Shown piece after piece: positions 35,008 through 43,638 of a stretch of 46,754 nucleotides of DNA. Within the stretch, counting starts at the first letter, position 1. Each line of letters opens with the position of its first letter. Location of the stretch: assembly GCF_025960985.1 (NCBI RefSeq), contig NZ_JAOQMX010000037.1:1-46754 (forward strand), written 5' to 3'. A program made the position numbers and the translations under genes. The stretch is from Flavobacterium psychraerolatum (lineage in GTDB: Bacteria; Bacteroidota; Bacteroidia; Flavobacteriales; Flavobacteriaceae). The notes under the pieces were generated by a model. The model saw only the letters and a program-made list of their open reading frames with translations, ran no database searches and was not told the origin of the DNA.

Positions 35008-35421
35008 CAAATTTGTAAAGAGTTTTGAATAGAGAGTATCTGTTTTTTTTAGTTTCGTTTTCCAGAGCTCGTTATCGTATTTTTTAATAATTTTAGGATA
35101 GACCTATAGTATAGTTTTTAATCATATTCCTATTTCATTATAGCATCTTATTAAAAAGAGGTATAACGTATTTGATGAAAAATGATTGATGTTAGGGTTG
35201 TTGTTTGGTCTAATTAATCTTGAAATCTCGCTCTAAGTGGTAGGTTACTTCATCCAATTCTAAAGTAAAAATGTTTTATGTGAATGAACAAGGGAGTATG
35301 AATTTAGTTTAAAATCGTAAATTTTTGTTTGTTATTTGGCTATTAAAATATTGCTGAAATGTATTTAAAGGTTGAGCTAAGTGAGGAGATAAAATGATTC
35401 TGTTGCGAAAATTAACCCCAA

Positions 35422-35455
35422 AAAAAAAGTCCCGACATTGTCGGGACTTTTATGA
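35422..35455 (-). terminator. rplS terminator
   Basis: AAAAGTCCCGAC pairs perfectly with GTCGGGACTTTT around a 3-nt loop. On the minus strand it is followed by a run of eight T residues, just downstream of the rplS stop at 35471. Confidence 0.92.
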
Positions 35456-35470
35456 TAAAGGGATATGTGA

Positions 35471-35821
35471 CTATCTTCTTTTGTCTTTGATTCTTGCTTT
35501 TTTACCAGTAAGTTCTCTGAAGTAGAAAATTCTAGCTCTACGTACAGCTCCTTTTTTGTTGATTTCAACTTTTTGTAAAGCTGGCAAGTTCACTGGGAAG
35601 ATACGCTCTACACCAACTGCACCTGACATTTTACGAATAGTAAAAGTTTCAGTACTTCCAGAACCTCTTCTTTGGATTACTACTCCTTTGAAAAACTGAG
35701 TTCTAGTTTTTTCACCCTCTTTAATTTCGTAGTAAACTGTGATTGTGTCTCCAGCTCCGAATTCAGGGAAATCTTTTTTTGCAACATATTCGCTATTAAC
35801 GAAATCAATTAAATTTGCCAT
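35471..35821 (-). CDS. rplS: 50S ribosomal protein L19
   Basis: The 116-residue protein matches bacterial L19 over its whole length: FGAGDTITVYYEIKEGEKTR, FFKGVVIQRRGSG, TFTIRKMSGAVGVERIFPVN and RRARIFYFRELTGKKARIKD. L19 sits at the subunit interface of the large ribosomal subunit. The gene has its own -7 box at 35894-35901 and a strong terminator. It follows trmD on the same strand, as in many bacteria. Confidence 0.98.
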   Translation of the reverse strand: MANLIDFVNSEYVAKKDFPEFGAGDTITVYYEIKEGEKTRTQFFKGVVIQRRGSGSTETFTIRKMSGAVGVERIFPVNLPALQKVEINKKGAVRRARIFYFRELTGKKARIKDKRR

Positions 35822-35893
35822 TTTAAATGCTAATTATAGTTTTTGATTAGAGCAACATTCACGGATCTCGCCAGAGGTTAGTCTAAGTGGGTG

Positions 35894-35901
35894 CAAAAGT
35901 A
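35894..35901 (-). promoter_or_regulatory. -7 box for rplS
   Basis: The minus strand reads TACTTTTG (TAnnTTTG), about 75 bp upstream of the rplS ATG. This leaves a leader of about 65 nt that could carry ribosomal-protein control, though no known leader structure is recognised. Confidence 0.5.
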
Positions 35902-36030
35902 AGTAAAAAAAATTAAAGTTTAATATTTATTTTATTTTAAGTTAATGCATTATTGTATAGCTACTTGAAACCTGAAAATAAAAAAAAATATTCATAGTAT
36001 TTCAAGTTCTCCTTTATGAAATTAGGGACA

Positions 36031-36708
36031 TTACTCCTCCAATAAATCGGGCCTCCTGTTTTTTGTATGTTCATACGCCATATCCTCGTTCCACTTGTCG
36101 ATTTTGGCAAAATTACCACTAGTTAATACTTCGGGAACTTTCCATCCTTTATAGTCTGCGGGTCTAGTATATATAGGACCAGATAATAAACCATCTTGAA
36201 AACTGTCTGTCAAAGCAGAAGTTTCGTCACTTAAAACACCAGGAATCAATCGAATTAAAGCATCCGATAAAACCAAAGCCCCCAATTCACCTCCCGATAA
36301 AACGTAATCTCCAATCGAAATTTCTTTTGTAATAAAATGATCACGAACCCTTTGATCTACTCCTTTATAATGACCACATAGAATAATGATGTTCTCATAC
36401 ATTGACATCGTGTTACACATTTTTTGATTTAAGGTTTCCCCATCTGGCGACATATAGATAATTTCGTCATAAGTTCTTTCACTTGTCAAATGGCTAATGC
36501 AAGCGTCGATAGGTTGTACCGTCATTACCATTCCTGCACGTCCACCATATGCATAGTCATCCACACTTTTTTGTTTATTGGTCGTGTAGTCTCTTAAATT
36601 ATGAAAATGAACTTCAACCAATCCTTTGTCGATAGCACGTTTCATAATCGAAGCTTCAAACGGACTTCTTAATAATTCTGGTAAAAGGGTAATGATATCG
36701 ATGCGCAT
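36031..36708 (-). CDS. trmD: tRNA (guanine-37-N1)-methyltransferase
   Basis: I start at the ATG at 36708 (225 residues, [13 protein letters not shown]); the 40-residue extension in the open frame is not conserved in TrmD. It methylates G37 of tRNAs with SAM, preventing +1 frameshifts. The SPOUT trefoil-knot motifs are clear: YGGRAGMVM near 53-61, [31 protein letters not shown] and [18 protein letters not shown] with the catalytic Asp region. Length is normal for a family member. It precedes rplS on the same strand and is divergent from the M3 peptidase gene. A -7 box lies at 36735-36742. Confidence 0.97.
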   Translation of the reverse strand: MRIDIITLLPELLRSPFEASIMKRAIDKGLVEVHFHNLRDYTTNKQKSVDDYAYGGRAGMVMTVQPIDACISHLTSERTYDEIIYMSPDGETLNQKMCNTMSMYENIIILCGHYKGVDQRVRDHFITKEISIGDYVLSGGELGALVLSDALIRLIPGVLSDETSALTDSFQDGLLSGPIYTRPADYKGWKVPEVLTSGNFAKIDKWNEDMAYEHTKNRRPDLLEE

Positions 36709-36734
36709 GATTTTTTCTTCTGTTTTTTCAACGG

Positions 36735-36742
36735 CAAAGATA
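36735..36742 (-). promoter_or_regulatory. -7 box for trmD
   Basis: The minus strand reads TATCTTTG (TAnnTTTG), 26 bp before the ATG at 36708. This also supports the shorter trmD start, since the longer frame begins upstream of this box. Confidence 0.5.
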
Positions 36743-36838
36743 CAAAGTTTTTTAGGAGTAATTAAGCTTCCCTTATTGTATGCAAAAAACTTAGTAGGAG
36801 TCCTTTTTTTATACTTAAATTTTAACAATCGTTAACTT

Positions 36839-36866
36839 TTGACACGCTCGTTTTTTTATACTTTTA
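36839..36866 (+). promoter_or_regulatory. Promoter of the M3 peptidase gene
   Basis: TTG at 36839-36841 and TACTTTTA at 36859-36866 are separated by 17 bp, fitting the flavobacterial TTG-N17-23-TAnnTTTG pattern apart from the last base. It supports the ATG at 36887 as start. Confidence 0.5.
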
Positions 36867-36886
36867 TACAAAATAATAATTATACA

Positions 36887-39010
36887 ATGAAAATTTTATC
36901 AAACATAATGGTATCAAGCTCGATACTAATTATGGCAACTTCCTTAGAATACGCAAATGCCCAAAATAAATCAATCAAGATGACAAATCCACTTTTGCAA
37001 CAAAGTACGCTACAATATCAAGCGCCCAGTTTTAATTTAATAAAAGAGGAATATTTTAAGCCTGCTTTTGAGTATGGGTTGGAGGTTCACGATAAAGAAA
37101 TTTTGGCGATAGCTAGTAATCCAGCTAAGCCCACTTTTGAAAATACAGTATTAGCACTAGAACTATCGGGAGTAGATTTGAAAAGAGCTAAAGTACTTTT
37201 TTATAATTTAACGGGTTCGAATACCAATCCAACACTTCAATCTTTGGAAACGGACTATGCACCAATATTCTCTGCACACGACGATAAAGTGCATCTTAAT
37301 TCAAAATTATACAATCGTTTTAAAGCGATTGATTTGAAAGTACTCAAAGGAGAAGATAGAAAGTTGACAGAGTATTATTTGCAAGTATTTGAATTGGCTG
37401 GTGCCAATTTATCTGATGCGGATAAACAAAAAATGAAAGATATCAATGGAGAGTTAGCTAGTTTAGGGACTCTTTTTGGAAATAAATTATTAATTGCTCG
37501 CAAAAATGGAGCAATACTTTTTGATAATGTTTCCGATTTGGATGGTTTAAGCGCAAGTGATCTCGCTGCTGCAAAAATAAAAGCAACCGAGGCAGGTCAT
37601 GATGGCAAATATTTAATTGGTTTACAAAATACAACACAACAACCCTTATTGCAGAATTTAACTAATAGAGCAACTAGAGAAAAAATATTCAAATCATCTT
37701 GGACTCGTGCCGAAAAGAATGATGATGGAGATACTCGTCAAGTACTAGAACAAATGGCTAAACTACGTTTGCAAAAAGCCAAATTAATGGGTAAAAAGAA
37801 TTTTGCTGAGTGGAAACTACAGGATCAAATGGCAAAAACTCCAGAGCGTGCGATGGACTTATTGGCGAAAATTGCTGTACCTGCGGTTGCCAAAGCAAAA
37901 TCCGAAGCTAAAGAGATTCAAGACCTAATAGATGCTCAAAAAGGTGGATTCAAATTGGAACCATGGGATTGGGATTTTTACTCAGAACAAGTTCGTAAGG
38001 CCAAATATGATTTGGACGAAAGTCAGGTGAAGCCCTATTTTGAGTTAACAACAGTTCTTGAAAAAGGGGTGTTTTTTGCTGCCAAAAAAATGTACGGAAT
38101 CACTTTCAAACAACGTACAGATTTACCTGTTTACCACCCGGATGTAGTCGCTTACGAAGTTTTCGACACTGACGGAAAATCAATGGCTATTTATTATTTG
38201 GATTTCTATACCAGAGACAATAAAAATGGTGGCGCTTGGATGAGTAGTTTTGTAGAGCAATCGCATTATTTGAAGCAAAAACCAGTAATTGTAAATGTCT
38301 ATAATTTTGAAAAACCCATAAATGGTGCACCTTCTTTAATTAGTTTCGATAATGTAACAACTATGTTTCATGAGTTTGGACACACGTTACATGGGTTGTT
38401 TGCCAATCAAAATTATGCAAGTCTTTCTGGTACTTCAGTGCCACGTGATTTTGTAGAATTCCCTTCTCAGATCAATGAGCATGCCGCTTTGGATTCAGAA
38501 GTATTAAAGAACTATGCACTTCATTATAAAACCAAAGAAGCAATTCCGCAAGAGTTAATAGATAAAATAAAAAAAGCTGAATCGTTCAATAGTGGGTATC
38601 ATGTGACCGAACTTATGGCAGCATCAACCTTGGACATGAGTTGGCACAGTGTAGAAAACGAAGCTGATTTCAAACCTACCCTAATTTTTGAAAAAGAAGC
38701 TCTTGAAAAATATGGTTTATTGGTGAACGAAGTGCCTACAAGATACCATACTCCTTATTTTGCACACATTTGGTCAGGTGGTTATTCTGCTGGATATTAC
38801 GCATATACGTGGTCCAAAACTTTAGATTATAATGTCTTTGATTGGATGAATGCCAATGGTGGTTTGACTAGAGAAAACTGCGAGCGTTTTAGAAAATATA
38901 TTTTATCTGTAGGGAACAGCGTAGATTTAAATCAAGCTTTCAAAGAATTAATTGGACATGAGATGGAAATCGAACCTTACTTAAGAAATTCTGGACTTTT
39001 AGAAAAATAA
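36887..39010 (+). CDS. dcp: M3-family zinc metallopeptidase, peptidyl-dipeptidase Dcp type
   Basis: I start at the ATG at 36887 (707 residues, MKILSNIMVSSSILIMATSL), which gives a signal peptide ending at YANAQ; the frame is open 16 codons further upstream. The enzyme removes dipeptides from peptide C-termini, probably in the periplasm. The zinc site is HEFGH at about residues 495-499, with the third ligand Glu524 in DFVEFPSQ 28 residues later, exactly the M3 spacing. The C-terminal segments RYHTPYFAHIWSGGYSAGYY and FRKYILSVGNSVDL are family hallmarks. It is monocistronic and closed by a terminator. Confidence 0.95.
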   Translation: MKILSNIMVSSSILIMATSLEYANAQNKSIKMTNPLLQQSTLQYQAPSFNLIKEEYFKPAFEYGLEVHDKEILAIASNPAKPTFENTVLALELSGVDLKRAKVLFYNLTGSNTNPTLQSLETDYAPIFSAHDDKVHLNSKLYNRFKAIDLKVLKGEDRKLTEYYLQVFELAGANLSDADKQKMKDINGELASLGTLFGNKLLIARKNGAILFDNVSDLDGLSASDLAAAKIKATEAGHDGKYLIGLQNTTQQPLLQNLTNRATREKIFKSSWTRAEKNDDGDTRQVLEQMAKLRLQKAKLMGKKNFAEWKLQDQMAKTPERAMDLLAKIAVPAVAKAKSEAKEIQDLIDAQKGGFKLEPWDWDFYSEQVRKAKYDLDESQVKPYFELTTVLEKGVFFAAKKMYGITFKQRTDLPVYHPDVVAYEVFDTDGKSMAIYYLDFYTRDNKNGGAWMSSFVEQSHYLKQKPVIVNVYNFEKPINGAPSLISFDNVTTMFHEFGHTLHGLFANQNYASLSGTSVPRDFVEFPSQINEHAALDSEVLKNYALHYKTKEAIPQELIDKIKKAESFNSGYHVTELMAASTLDMSWHSVENEADFKPTLIFEKEALEKYGLLVNEVPTRYHTPYFAHIWSGGYSAGYYAYTWSKTLDYNVFDWMNANGGLTRENCERFRKYILSVGNSVDLNQAFKELIGHEMEIEPYLRNSGLLEK

Positions 39011-39033
39011 TCAAATAGGTATTACTTTCTATA

Positions 39034-39066
39034 AAATGACATTCGTAATGGATGTCATTTTTTTTT
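39034..39066 (+). terminator. Terminator after the M3 peptidase gene
   Basis: AAAATGACAT (39034-39043) pairs with ATGTCATTTT (39052-39061), followed by a T run up to 39066. Confidence 0.9.
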
Positions 39067-39152
39067 GGGAGCTATTTCCAGCTTTCCACTATATCTTTTC
39101 TTGCAAAAAAAAGGCAAGAAAAGGATGCCGTTGTAATCTGGGCTAGGGATCC
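39067..39152 (+). repeat. Second dispersed repeat family, copy 1
   Basis: The unit begins GGGAGCTATTTCCAGC and continues through the hairpin CTTTTCTTGC/GCAAGAAAAG (39095-39123) to CTGGGCTAGGGATCC. A related unit, beginning GGAGTTATTCCCAGC and with a longer hairpin, follows the DUF5723 gene at 46492. Confidence 0.6.
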
Positions 39153-39257
39153 GAGTTACGATTGTAGTCTGTTTATTAAATTGTAAAGTTTTCCTAATAG
39201 TTTTTTAGTAGGGTTGTTTCTTTCTAAATTTACAATTATAACCAAAAGAAAGGCAAT

Positions 39258-40253
39258 ATGAAATTGAATATAGCGATGGGTCTCATCATGATATCCGTTT
39301 TTTCATTCGCACAACAAGACAAATTGCAATGGCTTGATCTCAATTTAACCAATTACGACTATCCGTTTCCAATACATTTTGTTACGCTAAACGTACAAGA
39401 ACAAGAACTCAAAATGGAGTTCATGGATGTAAAACCAGATCATTACAATGGAAAAAATATCCTACTCCTTCATGGTAAAAATTTCAACGGTGCCTATTGG
39501 AAAACAACCATTCTAGCATTGACAAAAAAAGGATTCCGTGTAATTGTTCCTGACCAAATAGGTTTTGGTAAATCATCCAAACCAGATAATTTTCAATATA
39601 CCTTTCAACAACTAGCACAAAACACAAAGCAAATATTAGATACGCTAGGAATCAAGAAGACAGCTGTATTAGGACATTCGATGGGTGGAATGGTAGCCAC
39701 ACGTTTTGCATTAATGTATCCTGAAGTTACAGAGAAATTAATTCTAGAAAACCCAATAGGTTTAGAAGACTGGAAATTAAAAGTACCGTATCAAACAGTT
39801 GATTGGTGGTATAAAGGTGAGTTGACACAAAGTTATGACCGAATTAAAAAACACCAACTAGACAGCTATTATGACGGGAAATGGAAACTAGAATATGATC
39901 AATGGGTAAATCTTTTGGCGGGTTGGACGCTCAATTCTGATTATAAAAAAATCGCTTGGAATTCAGCTTTGATGTACGACATGATTTTTACACAGCCAGT
40001 AGTGTATGAATTCCAAAACATAAAAGCACCCACGCTTTTAATTATTGGAACTAGAGATAGAACAGCTTTAGGGAAACCATTAGTATCCGAAGCCGTGCGT
40101 AAAACAATGGGACAATATGAAAATTTAGGAAAAGAAACACAAAAGAAAATTCCGAAGGCTATATTAGTCGAAATTCCAAAAATTGGTCATATGCCTCATA
40201 TTGAAAGTTTTGATAAATTCATTCATCCCCTTATTACTTTTTTAGAAAAATAA
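39258..40253 (+). CDS. Secreted alpha/beta-hydrolase
   Basis: The 331-residue protein has a signal peptide (MKLNIAMGLIMISVFSFAQQ) and so acts outside the cytoplasm. The alpha/beta-hydrolase core shows LLLHGKNFNGAYW (oxyanion region, about 69-81), the nucleophile elbow GHSMGG with S141, GTRDRTALG near 261-269 with the Asp, and IGHMPHIE near 312-319 with the His. Family members cleave esters, epoxides or C-C bonds; the substrate cannot be read from sequence. It is monocistronic, lies after a repeat element and precedes the peroxiredoxin-like gene. TAAATTTA near 39225 is a weak -7 candidate. Confidence 0.92.
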   Translation: MKLNIAMGLIMISVFSFAQQDKLQWLDLNLTNYDYPFPIHFVTLNVQEQELKMEFMDVKPDHYNGKNILLLHGKNFNGAYWKTTILALTKKGFRVIVPDQIGFGKSSKPDNFQYTFQQLAQNTKQILDTLGIKKTAVLGHSMGGMVATRFALMYPEVTEKLILENPIGLEDWKLKVPYQTVDWWYKGELTQSYDRIKKHQLDSYYDGKWKLEYDQWVNLLAGWTLNSDYKKIAWNSALMYDMIFTQPVVYEFQNIKAPTLLIIGTRDRTALGKPLVSEAVRKTMGQYENLGKETQKKIPKAILVEIPKIGHMPHIESFDKFIHPLITFLEK

Positions 40254-40331
40254 AAATAAATAAGAGGGCAGTCGGGAAATATTGTAACCTTTTCGGGAAA
40301 AGTTGATAAGTCAGTAGAGTAGGTACAACTG

Positions 40332-40339
40332 TACCTTTG
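40332..40339 (+). promoter_or_regulatory. -7 box for the peroxiredoxin-like gene
   Basis: TACCTTTG matches TAnnTTTG, 23 bp before the ATG at 40363. It overlaps the palindrome GGTACAACTGTACC just upstream, a possible operator. Confidence 0.55.
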
Positions 40340-40362
40340 TAGTAATAATAAAATAAATAAAA

Positions 40363-41031
40363 ATGAGCACAGAAAGCAATACAATCAGTTTACAAGCCAC
40401 TTTGGATAACGCAAAAAATACTTGGGAAGCAAAAGCTCCTGAACAAATAAAAGAAATATATGCAGAAGGTATTGCAGATGTTACCCGCCAAAATGTAATT
40501 GCCAATGCTAAGAAAAATGAAGATATAGCTCCAGATTTTGCACTTACAAATGCTACAGGAAAAGAAGTGAAATTAAGTGACTATCTAAAAAAAGGACCAG
40601 TTGTCTTAACTTGGTACCGTGGTGGATGGTGTCCATACTGCAACATGACTTTGCATTATTTGCAAGAACAATTACCAAACATTCAATTAAAAGGAGCCAA
40701 TTTATTAGCCTTAACTCCTGAATTGCCAGACAAATCAATGTCAACTACTGAAAAGCATCACTTACAATTTGAAGTATTGAGCGATGTTGGAAACAAAGTT
40801 GCCAAAGAGTACGGAATCGTATTTAAACTTACCGATGCGGTTGCCGATTCGTATCAAAAAGGTTTTGATTTGCATGGGTACAACGGTGACGAATCTGATG
40901 AATTACCATTGGCTGCTACCTATGTAATTGGTCAAGATGGTAAAATTGTTTATACCTTTTTGGATGCCGAATATAGAAATAGAGCTGAAGCTGAACCCAT
41001 CTTAAAAGCATTGGACGGTTTACAATCATAG
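40363..41031 (+). CDS. Peroxiredoxin-like AhpC/TSA-family protein
   Basis: The 222-residue cytosolic protein has an N-terminal helical extension (about residues 1-52), then a thioredoxin-fold AhpC/TSA domain: APDFALTNATGKEVKLSDYL (56-75), PVVLTWYRGGWCPYCNMTLH with C90 and C93, and FEVLSDVGNKVAKEYGIVF. The C90-P-Y-C93 pair resembles a thioredoxin active site more than a classic one-Cys peroxidatic site (TxxC). A thiol peroxidase or disulfide reductase role is therefore plausible. It ends with AATYVIGQDGKIVYTFLDAE. It has its own -7 box over a palindrome and a terminator, and is monocistronic. Confidence 0.9.
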   Translation: MSTESNTISLQATLDNAKNTWEAKAPEQIKEIYAEGIADVTRQNVIANAKKNEDIAPDFALTNATGKEVKLSDYLKKGPVVLTWYRGGWCPYCNMTLHYLQEQLPNIQLKGANLLALTPELPDKSMSTTEKHHLQFEVLSDVGNKVAKEYGIVFKLTDAVADSYQKGFDLHGYNGDESDELPLAATYVIGQDGKIVYTFLDAEYRNRAEAEPILKALDGLQS

Positions 41032-41055
41032 TTATACTTTTATAATGATAATTAG

Positions 41056-41093
41056 ATACCCTTAAAAGCGAAACGTTTTTGAGGGTATTTTTA
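41056..41093 (+). terminator. Terminator after the peroxiredoxin-like gene
   Basis: GATACCCTTAAAAGCG pairs with CGTTTTTGAGGGTAT (small mismatches) around an AAA loop, followed by TTTTTAA. Confidence 0.8.
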
Positions 41094-41157
41094 ATTACAG
41101 CTATTTTTTAACTGAAAATTTAGCTTTTGTTTAGAACTTTATTCTTTAATCTCAACG

Positions 41158-41165
41158 TACTTTTG
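41158..41165 (+). promoter_or_regulatory. -7 box directly before the MFS gene
   Basis: TACTTTTG matches TAnnTTTG, and the ATG at 41170 lies only four bases after it. Transcription would begin at or next to the start codon, implying a leaderless mRNA. Confidence 0.5.
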
Positions 41166-41169
41166 CGCG

Positions 41170-42351
41170 ATGAATTTATCCAAAAAAAATGTCCTGTTTA
41201 TGGCCATTGCAACAGGAATTATAGTTGCAAATCTATATTATTGCCAACCGTTAATTGTTTTGATTGCGGCGGAATTTAAGATCCCACCTGCAGAAGCTGG
41301 AACTATTGCCTACCTCACACAAGCGGGTTATGCAATCGGCTTATTTTTAATGGTTCCGTTAGGAGACAAGTTAGAACGCAAAAAACAAATTTTGTATACA
41401 ACCTTTGCTTCTATAATTGCGCTGATACTTGCCGCAACGGCACAGAGTTATTTTGTCTTAGAAATCGCATCACTTTTAATCGGGATTACCTCTATTGTTC
41501 CACAACTTATTTTGCCACTTGCGGCAGCATTGAGCGCACCCGAAAATCGGGGTAAAGTAGTAGGAACAATCATGAGCGGACTTTTGGTCGGAATTTTACT
41601 TTCAAGAACTTTAAGCGGCTTTGTTGGAAATGTTTTAGGCTGGCGCGCTATGTTTTGGATTGCAGCAGCACTTTGCACGCTATTGTTTTTTGTTATCAAG
41701 AAACAATTTCCGAATAACAAACCTGTCTTTAAGGGCTCTTATGGGCAGTTGATTGGTTCACTTTTTACATTAATCAAGGAACAACCCTTGTTACGAGAAG
41801 CAACATTAATCAATGTTTTCAGTTTTGCTCAGTTTGGAGCTTTCTGGACTACAATGGTTTTGTTGCTTTCTGGTTCCCCTTTTCACTACAATAGTGCTAC
41901 TATTGGATTGTTCGGAATTGTTGGAGCATCGGGAGCACTTGCAGCACCTCTGTTAGGAAAATTAAGTGACAGAGGTGGTTCAAGGGTTGCCGTTGGGTAT
42001 GGTTGTTTGTTTATAGCGATTAGTTTTGTGGTTTTTTACTTCTCAAGTACAAATGTGTATGGAGTTATTTGCGGAATTGTGTTGATAGATATTGGTTTGC
42101 AATCCGTACATATTTCCAATCAAACAAGAGTGTATTCTATTTTGCCAGAAGCCCGAAACCGAATGAATACGGTCTTCATGTCTTTTAGCTTTTTGGGTAC
42201 CGCAGTTGGTACCGCTTTCGGTCTATTTATGTGGCAATTTGGGGGTTGGCAGGCTGTAAGTCTTGGGGGCTTGTTTTTATCAGCCTTAGCATTCACCGTT
42301 TACGGGCTTACTTATAAATCAAAAAGAAAACTACGCAGCGCTAATGCTTAA
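41170..42351 (+). CDS. Major facilitator superfamily transporter
   Basis: This is a 393-residue inner-membrane protein with about 12 hydrophobic segments. The loop between helices 2 and 3 carries the MFS motif GDKLERKKQILYT (about residues 65-77), and helix 1 has the subgroup signature ATGIIVANLYYCQPLIVLIA (about 13-32). The second half has the matching loop GKLSDRGGSRVAVG. It resembles drug/sugar efflux permeases of the AraJ/YnfM kind. The substrate is unknown. The C-terminus is short and basic (KSKRKLRSANA). It is monocistronic. Confidence 0.92.
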   Translation: MNLSKKNVLFMAIATGIIVANLYYCQPLIVLIAAEFKIPPAEAGTIAYLTQAGYAIGLFLMVPLGDKLERKKQILYTTFASIIALILAATAQSYFVLEIASLLIGITSIVPQLILPLAAALSAPENRGKVVGTIMSGLLVGILLSRTLSGFVGNVLGWRAMFWIAAALCTLLFFVIKKQFPNNKPVFKGSYGQLIGSLFTLIKEQPLLREATLINVFSFAQFGAFWTTMVLLLSGSPFHYNSATIGLFGIVGASGALAAPLLGKLSDRGGSRVAVGYGCLFIAISFVVFYFSSTNVYGVICGIVLIDIGLQSVHISNQTRVYSILPEARNRMNTVFMSFSFLGTAVGTAFGLFMWQFGGWQAVSLGGLFLSALAFTVYGLTYKSKRKLRSANA

Positions 42352-42528
42352 GTTTTAAAAACTAAACAAAAAGAATCCCTCCAATGACGACTTATAAACA
42401 AAGTAATCATCAGATTAATGATGTAGTACTTTAATTTAAATTCACATTTTTAGTTGAAATTTGAGTGATTCGTGTCGAAAAATAAACGTGTGATTTTAAC
42501 GTTTCACTCGATTCTAAAAATTAATTTG

Positions 42529-42536
42529 TAAATTTG
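42529..42536 (+). promoter_or_regulatory. -7 box for the PPIase fusion gene
   Basis: TAAATTTG matches TAnnTTTG, 23 bp before the ATG at 42560. Confidence 0.5.
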
Positions 42537-42559
42537 CACTTCAATAAAAATAAAAAAAG

Positions 42560-43492
42560 ATGGAAAACGGAATATACGCTAAATTCAACACCTCTAAAGG
42601 TGCTATTTTAGTAAAATTAGAGCATGAATTAACACCTGGTACAGTTGGTAACTTTGTTGCTCTTGCTGAAGGAAATATGGAAAATAAAATCAAACCTCAA
42701 GGACAAAAATTCTATGATGGTTTAAATTTTCATAGAGTTATTCCAGATTTCATGATTCAAGGAGGATGTCCTCAAGGAACAGGAACTGGAGATCCAGGGT
42801 ACAAATTTGATGATGAATTTCACCCAAGTTTGAAACATGACAAACCAGGAATCTTAGCAATGGCAAACTCAGGACCAGGTTCAAACGGTTCTCAGTTTTA
42901 TATTACTCACGTACCAACTTCATGGTTAGACGGGAAACATACTGTTTTTGGTCATGTTGTAGAAGGGCAAGATATTGTTGATGCTGTTGAGCAAGGAGAC
43001 AAATTGGATACGCTAGAAATTGTTAGAGTAGGTGAAGAAGCTCAAAAATGGAATGCTATCGAAGCATTTGTAGGATTAAAAGGAGCTCGTTTAAAAAAAC
43101 AAGCAGCTTTGAAAGCAGAATCTGAAGCAAAAATGGAAGCATTGGCAGCAGGTTTTGAGAAAACAGATAGCGGATTGCGTTACCAATTCATTCAAAGAGG
43201 AGATGGGAAACAAGCTGAAGCGGGTAAAACAGTTTCTGTTCACTACGAAGGTTCATTAGAGTCTGGAAAAGTTTTTGACTCTTCTTACCCAAGAAAAAAA
43301 CCAATCGAATTCCGTTTGGGGCAAGGACAAGTAATCGAAGGATGGGACGAAGGTATCGCCTTATTAAAAGTTGGTGACAAAGCTCGTTTTGTAATTCCAT
43401 CTGATTTAGGTTACGGACCAGCAGGAGCTGGAGGAGTAATTCCACCAAATGCTACTTTGATTTTTGATGTAGAATTAATGGAAGTAAAATAA
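42560..43492 (+). CDS. Dual-family peptidyl-prolyl isomerase (cyclophilin-FKBP fusion)
   Basis: The 310-residue cytosolic protein has two prolyl-isomerase domains. An N-terminal cyclophilin spans about residues 1-155: FHRVIPDFMIQGGCPQGTG, ANSGPGSNGSQFYIT and WLDGKHTVFGHVVEG. After a charged helical linker (about 165-205) comes a C-terminal FKBP domain, about 215-310: GKTVSVHYEGSLESGKVFDS, GQVIEGWDEGIALLKVGDKA and GYGPAGAGGVIPPNATLIFD. Both active sites look intact. Such cyclophilin-FKBP fusions are known from flavobacteria and some protists and may act as folding chaperones. There is no signal peptide. The gene is monocistronic with a terminator. Confidence 0.96.
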   Translation: MENGIYAKFNTSKGAILVKLEHELTPGTVGNFVALAEGNMENKIKPQGQKFYDGLNFHRVIPDFMIQGGCPQGTGTGDPGYKFDDEFHPSLKHDKPGILAMANSGPGSNGSQFYITHVPTSWLDGKHTVFGHVVEGQDIVDAVEQGDKLDTLEIVRVGEEAQKWNAIEAFVGLKGARLKKQAALKAESEAKMEALAAGFEKTDSGLRYQFIQRGDGKQAEAGKTVSVHYEGSLESGKVFDSSYPRKKPIEFRLGQGQVIEGWDEGIALLKVGDKARFVIPSDLGYGPAGAGGVIPPNATLIFDVELMEVK

Positions 43493-43520
43493 GGATCAAA
43501 TCTTATTTTAAATACACCAT

Positions 43521-43557
43521 AAAAAATCCCTATTACCTTTTGGTAATCGGGATTTTT
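43521..43557 (+). terminator. Terminator after the PPIase fusion gene
   Basis: AAAAATCCC-T-ATTACC pairs with GGTAAT-C-GGGATTTTT around a TTTT loop with one mismatch. Confidence 0.88.
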
Positions 43558-43624
43558 GCTTATTAGAAGTAATAAAATCCACTAAATCTTTTTAAAAGTA
43601 AATCGGTTTCAAACTAAGTTTTTA

Positions 43625-43632
43625 TATCTTTG
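43625..43632 (+). promoter_or_regulatory. -7 box directly before the HMG-CoA lyase gene
   Basis: TATCTTTG matches TAnnTTTG, with the ATG at 43639 six bases after it. This predicts a leaderless transcript starting at or next to the start codon. Confidence 0.5.
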
Positions 43633-43638
43633 GTTACT

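Noticed and set aside
36709..36828. Forty-residue N-terminal extension of trmD
   Set aside because: TrmD begins at [11 protein letters not shown], and a -7 box lies inside the extension.
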